64,000 nucleotides of DNA from Trinickia dabaoshanensis. Lineage in GTDB: Bacteria > Pseudomonadota > Gammaproteobacteria > Burkholderiales > Burkholderiaceae. Positions within the stretch are counted from its first letter, which is position 1; each line of letters begins with the position of its first letter. The stretch covers positions 1 through 64,000 of the forward strand of contig NZ_PNYA01000004.1 in the NCBI RefSeq assembly GCF_002879885.1. Reading direction: 5' to 3'. Under the pieces are notes generated by a model that had not been told where the DNA came from, did no database searches, and saw only the letters and a list, made by a program, of their open reading frames with translations. Positions 26,265 through 34,788 of the stretch are shown here, piece after piece. Position numbers and translations under genes: made by a program.

Positions 26265-27539
26265 TCAATAGATGGGGAAGCGTTCGCACAGCGCGAAGAT
26301 TTCGCGCCGCACGCGTTGCTCGGTTTGCGCGTCGCCTTCGGGGTGACGCGTCAACGCCTCGAACACCTCCAGAATCAGCCGCCCGATCTGCTCGAATTGC
26401 GCCACGCCGAAGCCGCGCGTGGTGCCGGCCGGCGTACCCAATCGAATACCCGACGTCACCGTCGGCTTTTCCGTGTCGAACGGGATGCCGTTCTTGTTGC
26501 AGGTAATGCCGGCGCGCTCGAGCGCCGTTTCCACCTGCGTGCCCTTCAATCCCTTCGGCCGCAGATCGACGAGCAACAGATGGTTGTCGGTCCCGCCCGT
26601 CACCAAATCGACGCCGCCTTCTCGCAATACCGCGCCGAGCGCTTGCGCGTTCGCCAAAACGCGATCGATATAACCCTTGAAGCTGTCTTCGAGCGCCTCG
26701 CCGAAGGCCACGGCCTTACCTGCGATCACATGCATGAGCGGGCCGCCCTGCAAGCCGGGGAACACGGCCGAGTTGATCTTCTTGGCGATGTCCTCGTCAT
26801 TCGTCAGCACAAAGCCGCCGCGCGGCCCGCGCAGTGTCTTGTGCGTCGTGGAGGTCACGACGTGCGCATGTTCGATCGGATTGGGGTGGCGGCCGGCCGC
26901 GATAATGCCCGCGATATGCGCCATGTCGACCATGAGCTTAGCCCCGACGCTATCGGCAATCGCACGGAACCGCGCGAAGTCCAATGCGCGCGGATAGGCG
27001 GAAAAGCCCGCAATGATTAGGCTCGGGCGGTGTTCGGCCGCCAGCGCTTCGATCTGGTCGTAATCGATCAGCATCGTGTCCCGGCTCACGCCGTACTGCA
27101 CGGCGTTGAACCACTTGCCCGACAACGCGGGCTTGGCGCCGTGCGTCAGGTGCCCGCCCGCATCGAGCGACATCCCGAGCACCGTGTCGCCGGGCTTGGC
27201 CAGCGCGAGCATGACCGAACCGTTGGCTTGCGCGCCGGAATGCGGCTGCACGTTCGCATACCCTGCGCCGAACAGCCGCTTCACGCGCTCGATCGCGAGC
27301 GCCTCGACCTCGTCGACGAACTCGCAGCCGCCGTAGTAGCGCTTGCCCGGATAGCCCTCGGCGTATTTGTTGGTCAACACCGACCCTTGCGCTTCGAGCA
27401 CGGCGCGCGAAACGATGTTCTCCGATGCGATCAACTCGACTTGCGACTGCTGCCGCTCGAGTTCCCGAAGCACGGCCGCGCGCACGGGGGCATCGCGGTC
27501 GGCAAGCGTCTGCGTGAAAAACGGCTCTGAATTCGACAT
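26265..27539 (-). CDS. glyA: Serine hydroxymethyltransferase
   Basis: 424 residues, standard SHMT length. PLP lysine K234 is in [14 protein letters not shown]; other blocks are [12 protein letters not shown] (36-47), [13 protein letters not shown] (59-71) and [10 protein letters not shown]. It makes serine from glycine and methylene-THF, the step that joins the sarcosine product glycine to SdaA. As the first gene of the betaine array it is probably a second, catabolic SHMT, the role of GlyA1 in Pseudomonas; the housekeeping copy would be elsewhere. Confidence 0.93.
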   Translation of the reverse strand: MSNSEPFFTQTLADRDAPVRAAVLRELERQQSQVELIASENIVSRAVLEAQGSVLTNKYAEGYPGKRYYGGCEFVDEVEALAIERVKRLFGAGYANVQPHSGAQANGSVMLALAKPGDTVLGMSLDAGGHLTHGAKPALSGKWFNAVQYGVSRDTMLIDYDQIEALAAEHRPSLIIAGFSAYPRALDFARFRAIADSVGAKLMVDMAHIAGIIAAGRHPNPIEHAHVVTSTTHKTLRGPRGGFVLTNDEDIAKKINSAVFPGLQGGPLMHVIAGKAVAFGEALEDSFKGYIDRVLANAQALGAVLREGGVDLVTGGTDNHLLLVDLRPKGLKGTQVETALERAGITCNKNGIPFDTEKPTVTSGIRLGTPAGTTRGFGVAQFEQIGRLILEVFEALTRHPEGDAQTEQRVRREIFALCERFPIY

Positions 27540-27929
27540 GGCTTATCCGTAATGAAGGCGCGGCGCACGCTAGTGGCTCGGCGCCGCCGATGTTCGTTGG
27601 CGACGGCTCTATTCTTGTCGCTCGCCCTTTTTGCGGATTGACGAATTCAGACGCGTTCTTTACCTTTTCCGACACGCGCGTCCGTTTTGGACAAGTCCGA
27701 TGCGCCGGGCCGCGCTCGCCTTGCGATGCAGCACGGTTGCACCGTGATCAGGCCGAGTTCGGCTCCCATTGGGGCAGCCGCGCACGACCGCGGTGCAACA
27801 TCGGACACCTAATCAGCCGGGTATAGGGTTAAGCCGTATGGCATGCTTGTTGCCCTGGAATCCACAATGAAACGCGCCGGCTCGGCGGTAGCCGCAGCAG
27901 CTTTAGATCGGATTCCAAGGAACGTCCCC
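27540..27929. other. Divergent control region between glyA and the gbdR-like gene
   Basis: 390 bases without a gene. It contains a palindrome CACGGT-TGC-ACCGTG (27732-27746) and a + strand promoter-like pair TTGACG (27638-27643) and TACCTT (27661-27666) with 17-base spacing. Activator sites for the glyA-dgc-gbc array should lie here; I could not define a GbdR box with certainty. Confidence 0.5.
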
Positions 27930-28940
27930 ATGTCCCCTGACCGCACTGCATCGCTGTCGAACTTCGCGTTTATGGCCTTGCCGAACTTCACGATGATCGC
28001 GTTCTCGAATGCGGTCGAAGTGCTTAGGATGGCTAATTATCTGAGCGGCCAGACGCTTTATCGATGGTCGGTCGTCAGTCCCGACGGCGGGCCGGTTATG
28101 GCCAGCAACGGGTTGGCCGTCGAGACGGCGCCGGTGTCCTCGCTCGAGCAGCAACCCGACGTCGTCTTCGTCTGCGGCGGCGTCGACGTCCAACACTCGA
28201 CGACTAGCGCGCATTTGTCCGAACTGCGCCGTTTCGCGCGTTCGGGCGTCGCGCTCGGCAGCCTGTGCACGGGTACTTATGCGCTCGCGCGCGCGGGTTT
28301 GCTCGATGGCTACGCCTGCGCCATCCATTGGGAAAACATGTCGGCGCTCAAAGAGGAATTTCCGGGCACGCGTTTTCTGAAGGAGCTCTTCGTCGTCGAC
28401 CGCGACCGTATCACCTGCACGGGCGGCGTCGCTCCGCTCGACATGATGCTGCATTTGATCGCGCCGCGTATCGGCACGCCTCGCGTCACGCAAATCGCCG
28501 AACAGTTCATCGTCGAACATGTGCGCGATACGAGCGCGCAGCAAAGGATGCCGCTCGTGGCACGCCTGGGCTCGGCGAACAAATCGTTGTTCGAAGTCAT
28601 CGCGCTGATGGAAAACAATATCGAAGAGCCGTTATCGCGCGAGGAACTCGCGCGGCTCGCGAACATGTCGCAACGGCAGCTACAGCGGCTGTTCCGCGAA
28701 CATCTGGGCATGACCCCGACGCATTACTACTTGACGCTGCGCTTGCGCCGCGCGCGCGAACTGCTGCTGCAAACGGACATGTCGATCATGCACATCACGA
28801 TGGCGTGCGGCTTTCAATCGGCCTGCCACTTCAGCAAAAGCTATCGCGATGCGTTCGGCACCGCGCCAACGCGCGAACGCCGCAAACAGGTCGCACCGCT
28901 CGCACGCCCGACTGCAGCCGTTCTCGAGTTGCACGTTTGA
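27930..28940 (+). CDS. gbdR: GbdR-like activator of glycine betaine catabolism (GlxA/AraC family)
   Basis: 336 residues. An N-terminal DJ-1/GATase1-like sensing domain (about 1-190; FAFMALPNFTMIAFSNAVEV, RMANYLSGQTLYRWSV, SLCTGTYALARAGLLDG with the nucleophile-elbow Cys) precedes an AraC double helix-turn-helix (about 225-320; LARLANMSQRQLQRLFREH, ITMACGFQSACHFSKSYRDA). The RMANYLSG-x-x-LYRW segment is typical of GbdR, which activates gbc, dgc and sox genes on betaine or dimethylglycine. It is divergent from the array, as expected. AAGGA precedes the ATG at 27930; in-frame ATGs at 27867 and 27843 remain possible. Confidence 0.88.
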   Translation: MSPDRTASLSNFAFMALPNFTMIAFSNAVEVLRMANYLSGQTLYRWSVVSPDGGPVMASNGLAVETAPVSSLEQQPDVVFVCGGVDVQHSTTSAHLSELRRFARSGVALGSLCTGTYALARAGLLDGYACAIHWENMSALKEEFPGTRFLKELFVVDRDRITCTGGVAPLDMMLHLIAPRIGTPRVTQIAEQFIVEHVRDTSAQQRMPLVARLGSANKSLFEVIALMENNIEEPLSREELARLANMSQRQLQRLFREHLGMTPTHYYLTLRLRRARELLLQTDMSIMHITMACGFQSACHFSKSYRDAFGTAPTRERRKQVAPLARPTAAVLELHV

Positions 28941-28967
28941 AGCCCGGCCGCGCGCACCGCGCCGGCA

Positions 28968-30464
28968 TCAACCGAGCGCCCACGCCTCGTGCAAGCGCCT
29001 CGCAATGACGCTCGCCTCGCGGGCCGACGTCACGTTCGTGAATCCCATCAACACGCCTTTGTCGCGCGCGCCCGCACCCGCGTTCGCGTAACGTTCCGAT
29101 AGCGGCTGGCAATTCAAGCCTGCCTGTTGTGCGCGGCGCGCGAGCGTGCGATCCGTTGCACGGCCGCGAACACGCACGATCAAGTGCATGCCGCCGCGAG
29201 TCTGATCGATTTCGATCCGCTCGCCGAACGCGGTACGCAATGCTTGCGCCAGCCAATTGCGACGTTGCGCGTACAGCAGTCGCATCTTCTTCAAATGGCG
29301 CGCGAAGTGGCCCTGCTCGAGAAAATCGGCGACCACCGCTTGCATCATGCGCGCTCCGCTGCCTGGGGCTATGCGCGCGGCCACCGCGAAGCGCGGCACG
29401 AGCGCATCGGGCACGACGAGATAACCGAGCGATAGCGCGGGAACGAGCGTCTTCGAAAAGCTGCCGGCGTAGAGCACGCGGTCGCCCGAATCGAGGCTCT
29501 TCAGCGCCGGCAGCGTCGGGCCCTCGTAGTGAAACTCACCGTCGTAATCGTCCTCGAAGACCCAAGCCCTCGCCTTGGCAGCCCATTCGAGCAGCGTCAA
29601 CCTGCGCGCGACAGTCATCGAGACGCATAGCGGCGCCTGATGCGACGGCGTGACGACGGCCAAGCGCGCATCGGGGGCAAGCGCGCGCCCCTGCGCGACC
29701 ACGAGCCCCTCATCGTCCACCGGGACCGGCGCCACCGCCATCGATGCGCGTTCGAGCACCGCGCGCGTCGGCGGATAGCAAGGGTCTTCGATCCATACGG
29801 CGTCGCCCGGCGCGAGCAGCGTGGTGGCGGCAAGCGCTAGGCCGGCGCGATAGCCGGACGTCACGAATACTTGACGCGGCCGGCACGCGACGCCGCGCGA
29901 AACGAGTAAGTACGCGGCGATCGCTTGTTTCAGCGCGAGCTCGCCGGATGGATCGCCGTACCCGAAATCGGCGGGCAAAGTAGCGCGTGCGCGGCGCCCG
30001 GCGAGCCTCGACCAAATCTTGCGCGGAAACGCGTCCAACGCGGGGATGCCCAGTTGAAGCGGCGGCGGCGGATCCGGCGCGGTCGCGGTCGCGGCTTCAT
30101 GTTGATCGACCATCGTCGAAGCGGCGGCCCGGCCTGCGCCATGGGCGCGTGCAAGGACACGAGGCACGATCGACAGGTTCGGCGAAACAATCGTCCCGGC
30201 CGGCCCCCGCGCCAACAAGTAGCCCTCTCCCGCAAGCCGCTGATACGCCGCCTCCACCGTTCCGCGCGCCACGCCGAGTTCGCTCGCCAGTACCCGGGCC
30301 GACGCGACGCGCGCCCCGGGCGTGAGCGCGCGCGTATCGATCGCGGCGCGGATCCGTTCGTAGATCTGCAACGCGAGCGGCACGCGATTGCGCCGGTCGA
30401 TTCGCGCAACGGGCCCATCGTTATCCACGCCCTCGCGAATCGCTCGTTTCGATGGCCTAGTCAT
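28968..30464 (-). CDS. MocR/GabR-type regulator (GntR wHTH plus aminotransferase domain)
   Basis: 498 residues. A GntR winged helix is at about 25-90 (RIDRRNRVPLALQIYERIRA, LASELGVARGTVEAAYQRL), followed by a class I aminotransferase-like domain with the PLP lysine in AGSFSKTLVPALSLGY. Such regulators bind PLP or a PLP-amine adduct and control a neighbouring gene. The ATG at 30464 is used because the frame upstream to 31190 is antisense of the epimerase-like gene. It is divergent from that gene across 77 bases with a palindrome, its probable target. Confidence 0.88.
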   Translation of the reverse strand: MTRPSKRAIREGVDNDGPVARIDRRNRVPLALQIYERIRAAIDTRALTPGARVASARVLASELGVARGTVEAAYQRLAGEGYLLARGPAGTIVSPNLSIVPRVLARAHGAGRAAASTMVDQHEAATATAPDPPPPLQLGIPALDAFPRKIWSRLAGRRARATLPADFGYGDPSGELALKQAIAAYLLVSRGVACRPRQVFVTSGYRAGLALAATTLLAPGDAVWIEDPCYPPTRAVLERASMAVAPVPVDDEGLVVAQGRALAPDARLAVVTPSHQAPLCVSMTVARRLTLLEWAAKARAWVFEDDYDGEFHYEGPTLPALKSLDSGDRVLYAGSFSKTLVPALSLGYLVVPDALVPRFAVAARIAPGSGARMMQAVVADFLEQGHFARHLKKMRLLYAQRRNWLAQALRTAFGERIEIDQTRGGMHLIVRVRGRATDRTLARRAQQAGLNCQPLSERYANAGAGARDKGVLMGFTNVTSAREASVIARRLHEAWALG

Positions 30465-30506
30465 TTTGTCTAGTTTTGGTTCTTTCCAGTGGTGCATCGC
30501 TCGGAC

Positions 30507-30523
30507 ACACTGGCCGTCAGTGT
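30507..30523. promoter_or_regulatory. Palindrome in the MocR/epimerase intergenic region
   Basis: ACACTG (30507-30512) and CAGTGT (30518-30523), 6-bp exact arms with 5 bases between, 19 bases before the epimerase-like ATG and 43 from the regulator ATG. Its location suggests an operator for the divergent MocR-type regulator; the family more often uses direct repeats. Confidence 0.45.
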
Positions 30524-30541
30524 ACAGCGGAGGAACGGACC

Positions 30542-31312
30542 ATGAACGAAAAGGTATTTTTGGCTGGGGCGGCCGGAGCGATCGGCACCGCGCTGACGCC
30601 GTTGCTCGTCGAGTTCGGCTATGAGGTGTACGGCACCACACGCCGGTTGGACCGAACCGATGCCATTCGCGCGGCCGGCGCGCATTCGGTACTCGTCGAT
30701 ATATTCGACCGCGAAACGCTAGCCAACACGATCGAATGCATTCAACCGTCGATCGTGATTCATCAATTGACCGATTTGCCGCCGGCGCTTGCACCGAATT
30801 TGATGAGCGAGGCGGTTGTCCGCAACGCGCGAATTCGTAGTGAAGGCACGGCCAATCTCGTATCGGCCGCGCGTGCGGCCGGGTGCAAGCACGTTGTCGC
30901 CCAAAGCATCGCATGGGCCTATGCGCCAGGGGTCGCCCCATACGACGAATCCCACCCGCTCGATATCGACGCGCAGGGGGCGCGCGCCGTAACGGTCGTC
31001 GGCGTGGCAGCGCTCGAGCGCTGGGTATTGAGTATGAATGAAGCGGGCGGCGTCGGCACCGTGCTGCGCTACGGCAACCTATACGGCCCCTGCACCGGCC
31101 GCGACGCACCCGAAGGCGCAAGCCCGTTGCATGTCGAGGCGGCCGCATGGGCCGCGTTGCTCGCCGTCCAGCATCCCATGGGCTGTCCATTCAACATCGC
31201 GGAAGACGGCGCGCAGGTCACGAGCGAAAAGGCCAAACGGGCGCTCGGCTGGCGGCCCGATATGCGGCTCGCCGAACCGCACACGGCTCAATCGCGATAC
31301 GCCGCGCGCTAA
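30542..31312 (+). CDS. NAD-dependent epimerase/dehydratase-like (extended SDR) protein
   Basis: 256 residues. The NAD motif G-x-x-G-x-x-G is FLAGAAGAIGTALTPLL at residues 6-22, followed by a D-rich strand (LVDIFDRETLANTI). The usual catalytic Y-x-x-x-K is not clear: the region reads AQSIAWAYAPGVAPYDESH, which has no YxxxK, so it may be an atypical SDR that binds NAD without epimerase chemistry. GGAGGAAC precedes the ATG. It is divergent from a MocR regulator and overlaps the TetR gene stop by four bases at its end. Confidence 0.78.
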   Translation: MNEKVFLAGAAGAIGTALTPLLVEFGYEVYGTTRRLDRTDAIRAAGAHSVLVDIFDRETLANTIECIQPSIVIHQLTDLPPALAPNLMSEAVVRNARIRSEGTANLVSAARAAGCKHVVAQSIAWAYAPGVAPYDESHPLDIDAQGARAVTVVGVAALERWVLSMNEAGGVGTVLRYGNLYGPCTGRDAPEGASPLHVEAAAWAALLAVQHPMGCPFNIAEDGAQVTSEKAKRALGWRPDMRLAEPHTAQSRYAAR

Positions 31313-31980
31313 CCGCCCTGCTTGCCTTCGCGTTTCGGCATGCCGGCGCCGCATATCATGGCGACGCCGGCCTCGGCCGTCGCGCGCAGCACCGCACGCT
31401 CGTCGCCCGCGCGCGAACGTATGGCCATCGAATGCAAAATGGACGATGCGATCCTCGCGAGCAACACGGGATCGGCATGCGCGGGTAACTCCCCGCTGTG
31501 CTGCGCGCGTACGAGCCGTGCCTCGAACGAGCGATCGAACACCCGCAACCCGTCGGCGAGAATCCGACGAACTTGCTCGTCGTGGAACGCCTCGGCGACC
31601 GCCGTGCCGGTGAGAAAACACCCGGTGGGCGTGTCGCTCGAGCGATAGTAGAGCGCCAATGCGAGGTCGTACACGCGCATCAAAGCCGCATCGAGCGGCA
31701 AGTCGCTGCCCAATACCTCGTTCATCGCCGCGAGGCTGACTTCGATATAACGCTCCAGCGTGGACAGATAAAGCGCGTGCTTATCGCCGAACGCGCCGTA
31801 CAAGCTCGGCCGATTCATGCCCATCGCCGCGCTCAATTCGTCCAACGTCGTCGCGCTGTACCCGCCCTGCCAGAACGTATCGCGCGCACGTGTGAGCGCA
31901 TCGGACACATCGTATGCGCGCGGCCGGCCGCGCGTGCGCTTAGGCTCCGCGGTTGAGCCTTCCTTCTTTTTTTGTACCAT
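31309..31980 (-). CDS. TetR/AcrR-family repressor
   Basis: 223 residues. The N-terminal helix-turn-helix is LDELSAAMGMNRPSLYGAFGDKHALYL within residues 45-75, after a basic lead (RTRGRPRAYDVSDALTRARD). The C-terminal half is the all-helical ligand domain, including PTGCFLTGTAVAEAF. It is divergent from a glutathione transferase gene, and two matching operator-like repeats lie between them, one covering its own start codon. The ATG at 31980 is chosen (MVQKKKEG); 32019 would place the start inside the operator. Ligand unknown, perhaps an electrophile. Confidence 0.88.
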   Translation of the reverse strand: MVQKKKEGSTAEPKRTRGRPRAYDVSDALTRARDTFWQGGYSATTLDELSAAMGMNRPSLYGAFGDKHALYLSTLERYIEVSLAAMNEVLGSDLPLDAALMRVYDLALALYYRSSDTPTGCFLTGTAVAEAFHDEQVRRILADGLRVFDRSFEARLVRAQHSGELPAHADPVLLARIASSILHSMAIRSRAGDERAVLRATAEAGVAMICGAGMPKREGKQGG

Positions 31981-31992
31981 GATGAACAAAAA
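31969..31992. promoter_or_regulatory. TetR-type operator copy 1, over the tetR start codon
   Basis: TTTTTGT (31969-31975), ten bases, ACAAAAA (31986-31992): a perfect inverted repeat with 7-bp arms, centred at 31980.5 on the repressor start codon. The TTTTGT-N10-ACAAAA core is identical to copy 2. Confidence 0.7.
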
Positions 31993-31995
31993 TGC

Positions 31996-32025
31996 TTGAC
32001 CGTCCAGAATTTTGTTCACTATAGT
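31996..32025 (+). promoter_or_regulatory. Promoter for the glutathione transferase gene
   Basis: TTGACC (31996-32001) and TATAGT (32020-32025), 18 bases apart, about 37 bases ahead of the GST ribosome site. The -10 box lies inside operator copy 2, so repressor binding would block it. Confidence 0.6.
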
Positions 32026-32031
32026 ACAAAA
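32010..32031. promoter_or_regulatory. TetR-type operator copy 2, over the GST -10 box
   Basis: TTTTGT (32010-32015), ten bases, ACAAAA (32026-32031). Same arms and spacing as copy 1; the centres are 40 bases apart, close to four helical turns, so two dimers would sit on the same DNA face. Confidence 0.7.
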
Positions 32032-32055
32032 ACCAATCTACGAAGGGGACGAGAC

Positions 32056-32688
32056 ATGGAGTTGTACTTTTCACCGCTGGCTTGCTCGCTTGCCACGCGG
32101 ATCGCGTTCTACGAAGCCGGTTACGAGGCCACGTATCGGCAGGTCGACACGAAGCGCAAGCGGTTGCAGGACGGCACCGACTTTTACGAGGTCAACCCGC
32201 TCGGACAAGTGCCGGTGTTGCGCACCGACGATGGTGAGCTTTTGTTCGAGAATGCCGCGATCTTGCCTTACGTGGCCGATCGTTTTCCATCTGCCAACCT
32301 CGCGCCGAGCGGCGGCTTGGAACGCGCGCGCCTGCATCAGTGGCTCGGATTCATCGGCACCGAATTGCACAAGGCCGTGTTCGTGCCGGTACTGGACCCG
32401 AGCGCGAACGAGGACGTCAAGCGCTATGCGCGCGAAGATATACCGTTGCGGATGCAACGACTTCAGACCCACCTCGCCACGCGCGAATGGCTGCTCGACG
32501 CATTTAGCGTAGCCGATATCTACCTAGCCGTCGTTCTGAATTGGGCCCGCTATTGCGAGGTCGATCTTTCGCCGTGGCCGGCCGTGCTGGCTTTCTTCAA
32601 GCGCATGTCGTTACGCCCCGCCACGGCGCGAGCATTCGCCGAGGAATTCGAGCTTTACGGCTTGGAATTAAAGCGCGCAAACACCTAA
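32056..32688 (+). CDS. Glutathione S-transferase
   Basis: 210 residues. The N-terminal thioredoxin-like domain (MELYFSPLACSLATRIAFYE; EVNPLGQVPVLRTDDGELLFENAAIL with the cis-Pro and the E-N/S glutathione-gamma-glutamyl site) is followed by an all-helical C-terminal domain with WLLDAFSVADIYLAVVL, the N-capping S/T-x-x-D motif. The S10/C... start resembles beta-class bacterial GSTs. GGGGACGAG precedes the ATG. It is probably released by loss of the divergent TetR repressor when a toxic electrophile is present; the substrate is unknown. Confidence 0.9.
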   Translation: MELYFSPLACSLATRIAFYEAGYEATYRQVDTKRKRLQDGTDFYEVNPLGQVPVLRTDDGELLFENAAILPYVADRFPSANLAPSGGLERARLHQWLGFIGTELHKAVFVPVLDPSANEDVKRYAREDIPLRMQRLQTHLATREWLLDAFSVADIYLAVVLNWARYCEVDLSPWPAVLAFFKRMSLRPATARAFAEEFELYGLELKRANT

Positions 32689-32748
32689 GCTTGCATGCAT
32701 CGCGGCGCCGGGTGCACGCCGCGGCGCTTCAATCGGCTGAAAGCGGCT

Positions 32749-33228
32749 TCAATCGATCAGATCTTGCACCGCCAAGCCGTTTGCTTCGCAGTACTGACGA
32801 TAGGCGGCCAACTGCGTCGATGCGCCCACGCGGTTGCGCACGCTGCCGTCCGCGCCGATGAATTCCACCTCGCCGTACACCACCACCATGACGGTCAACG
32901 GCACGTCACCCACCACCTTCCACCAGTCGGTATTGCCCGGCGGCTCGAACACGTACTGCCCCGGGCCGATCCGCTCTCCCGTGCAAAGCAAGCGTTCGCC
33001 CTCGAGATTGAAAGCGTGAATCGCCCCCGTGTGCCGATGCAGCGGCATGATGGCACCCGGGCTCATCCGCATCAATTCCACGAAGCCGCTGCCGTCGGAG
33101 AAGAACCGCAGCGGCTTCCACGACTTGACGGGAGACTCGGGAATCCAAGGCATATCGGGCGCGCTGGCGATACGCGCGGGCAGATATTCGATCGGGGATG
33201 CGGGCAGTTGCAGCTCGGCGTGACTCAT
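32749..33228 (-). CDS. Cupin, 2,4'-dihydroxyacetophenone dioxygenase family
   Basis: 159 residues. Two His of a cupin metal site are in MPLHRHTGAIHAFNLEGE (H64, H66, with H71 nearby), and GPGQYVFEPPGNTDWW is the second cupin block. In this family the latter usually carries a His after the Gly-x-Thr; here it is D101, so one expected ligand is changed. The ATG at 33228 (MSHAELQLP) gives a family-like start; the frame open to 33318 runs into the operator region. It is divergent from a MocR-type regulator, its probable controller. Confidence 0.75.
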   Translation of the reverse strand: MSHAELQLPASPIEYLPARIASAPDMPWIPESPVKSWKPLRFFSDGSGFVELMRMSPGAIMPLHRHTGAIHAFNLEGERLLCTGERIGPGQYVFEPPGNTDWWKVVGDVPLTVMVVVYGEVEFIGADGSVRNRVGASTQLAAYRQYCEANGLAVQDLID

Positions 33229-33285
33229 GACGGTGGCTCCAATAAACGTCGACCAAAGGCCGTATGAGTCGTACTTTAGCGATAC

Positions 33286-33338
33286 ACTGGACCACAATTT
33301 GATCCAGTTTTCGACCATTTAATGGAACCAGTTTTCGA
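33286..33338. promoter_or_regulatory. Repeat cluster between the cupin gene and the second MocR regulator
   Basis: ACTGGA (33286-33291) and TCCAGT (33303-33308) form an inverted repeat with 11 bases between. CCAGTTTTCGA occurs twice in direct orientation (33304-33314 and 33328-33338), 24 bases apart, the second copy just inside the regulator coding region. Direct repeats of CTGGAC-type half-sites are known for MocR-family regulators such as TauR, which fits an autoregulatory site. Confidence 0.55.
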
Positions 33339-34788
33339 ATTTCCGATCGAGCTCGGCAAGCGCGGCCCGGGCAGCCGTGTGCAGCGCTTGCATCAGCAAT
33401 TGCGCGCCGCGATCATCGAGCGACGCCTCGCCGCCGGAACGCGGATGCCGTCCACCCGGCGCGTCGCGCAAGCCTATGGTGTCGCACGCAATACGGTTAT
33501 CGCCGCGTACGACCTGCTCATGGCGGAAGGGTTTATCGTCACGCGAGCGGGAGCCGCCGCCGAAGTGGCCGACGTCGCGACGCGAGCCGACACCGGCACG
33601 AGCAAGCGGCAGCGTCGGCTCGCCCTTCGTCCGCCAGCGATGGCGTGGCACAAGGCGCCCGGCGCAACGAGCGAACGCGTCACCGTATCGCGCACCTTCG
33701 AATTGGGAATTCCAGAGCATCGCTGGTTTCCGTCCGACATCTGGCGCCGTGCGCTTCTGCGTTCGACGAGCCTCGCCCTTGCCGACGCTTTCGGCTACCC
33801 CGCCCCGGAAGGCCGGCCGCTGTTGCGCGAAGCGATCGCTCAGCACGTCGCTTACGCGCGTGCCGTCGTCTGCACGGAAAGCGATGTGGTCGTGACCTCG
33901 GGCGCGCAGCAAGCGTTCGATTTGCTCGCACGCGTGCTCGTCACGCGCGGACAAACGAAAGTGGCCGTCGAAGACCCAGGCTATCCGCCGCTGCGAGCCG
34001 CCCTATCCGCAGCCGGTGCGCAACTGGTGCCGATACCGGTGGACGACGAAGGGCTGGTGGTCGAGCGATTGCCGCCCGATGTGCGGATCGTCTGCGTCAC
34101 CCCGTCCCATCAGTTTCCGACGGGCGTTGCGATGTCGCTTGCGCGCCGGCGCGCGCTGCTCGATTTCGCGCAACGCCATAGGGCCGTCGTCATCGAGGAC
34201 GACTATGACGGCGAGTTCCGCTACGGCACTCAGCCGCTCGATGCGTTGCAAATGCTCGATCGAAACGAGAAAGTCATTTACGTCGGCACGTTTTCGAAGA
34301 GCCTTTTTCCCGCGCTGCGGCTCGGTTATGTCGTGGCGCCGCCCTGGCTCATGAAGACGCTCGCAGCCGCCAAACAAAACGCCGATAACGGCGGCAACGT
34401 GGCCGTGCAAGAGGCATTGGCGCGCTTTATTCTCGACGGTCATCTTGCCCGGTACACGCGCCGGATGCGCAAGCGGTACGCGCGGCGCCGAGACACGCTG
34501 CTGGCGGCGATAGAACGCGAACTCGGCGAGTGGCTCATACCGGTCGTGCCCGATGCGGGCATCCATCTGTACGCACGGTATCGCGATCGGAGACAAGCGA
34601 AACGTATCGCCTCGGTCGCGGCGCACTATGCGATCGGCGCGCAAACCTCGGGCGATTTCCTGCTGGGGCGCGATGCCTCCGCCGGCCCCGCCGCGGACGC
34701 GGGCATCGCATTCGGATTCGGGTGCATCGACGAAGACGAGATCGAAGCATCGATCGCGCGCTTCGCGCATGCGATGGCGCGCGCTTAA
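33322..34788 (+). CDS. MocR/PdxR-type regulator (GntR wHTH plus aminotransferase domain)
   Basis: 488 residues. The winged helix occupies about 10-75 (VQRLHQQLRAAIIERRLAAG, RRVAQAYGVARNTVIAAYDLL), the aminotransferase-like domain the rest, with the PLP lysine in VGTFSKSLFPALRLGYV and the Asp-Tyr site IEDDYDGEFRYG. It is the second regulator of this class within 3 kb and is also divergent from a single enzyme gene. The start is the ATG at 33322, with the second direct repeat immediately downstream. Its stop overlaps the convergent CBS gene by four bases. Confidence 0.88.
   Translation: MEPVFEFPIELGKRGPGSRVQRLHQQLRAAIIERRLAAGTRMPSTRRVAQAYGVARNTVIAAYDLLMAEGFIVTRAGAAAEVADVATRADTGTSKRQRRLALRPPAMAWHKAPGATSERVTVSRTFELGIPEHRWFPSDIWRRALLRSTSLALADAFGYPAPEGRPLLREAIAQHVAYARAVVCTESDVVVTSGAQQAFDLLARVLVTRGQTKVAVEDPGYPPLRAALSAAGAQLVPIPVDDEGLVVERLPPDVRIVCVTPSHQFPTGVAMSLARRRALLDFAQRHRAVVIEDDYDGEFRYGTQPLDALQMLDRNEKVIYVGTFSKSLFPALRLGYVVAPPWLMKTLAAAKQNADNGGNVAVQEALARFILDGHLARYTRRMRKRYARRRDTLLAAIERELGEWLIPVVPDAGIHLYARYRDRRQAKRIASVAAHYAIGAQTSGDFLLGRDASAGPAADAGIAFGFGCIDEDEIEASIARFAHAMARA

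Noticed and set aside
30465-32019. Extended N-termini for the MocR and TetR genes
   Set aside because: The extra residues are antisense of neighbours or fall inside operators; internal ATGs give normal family starts.
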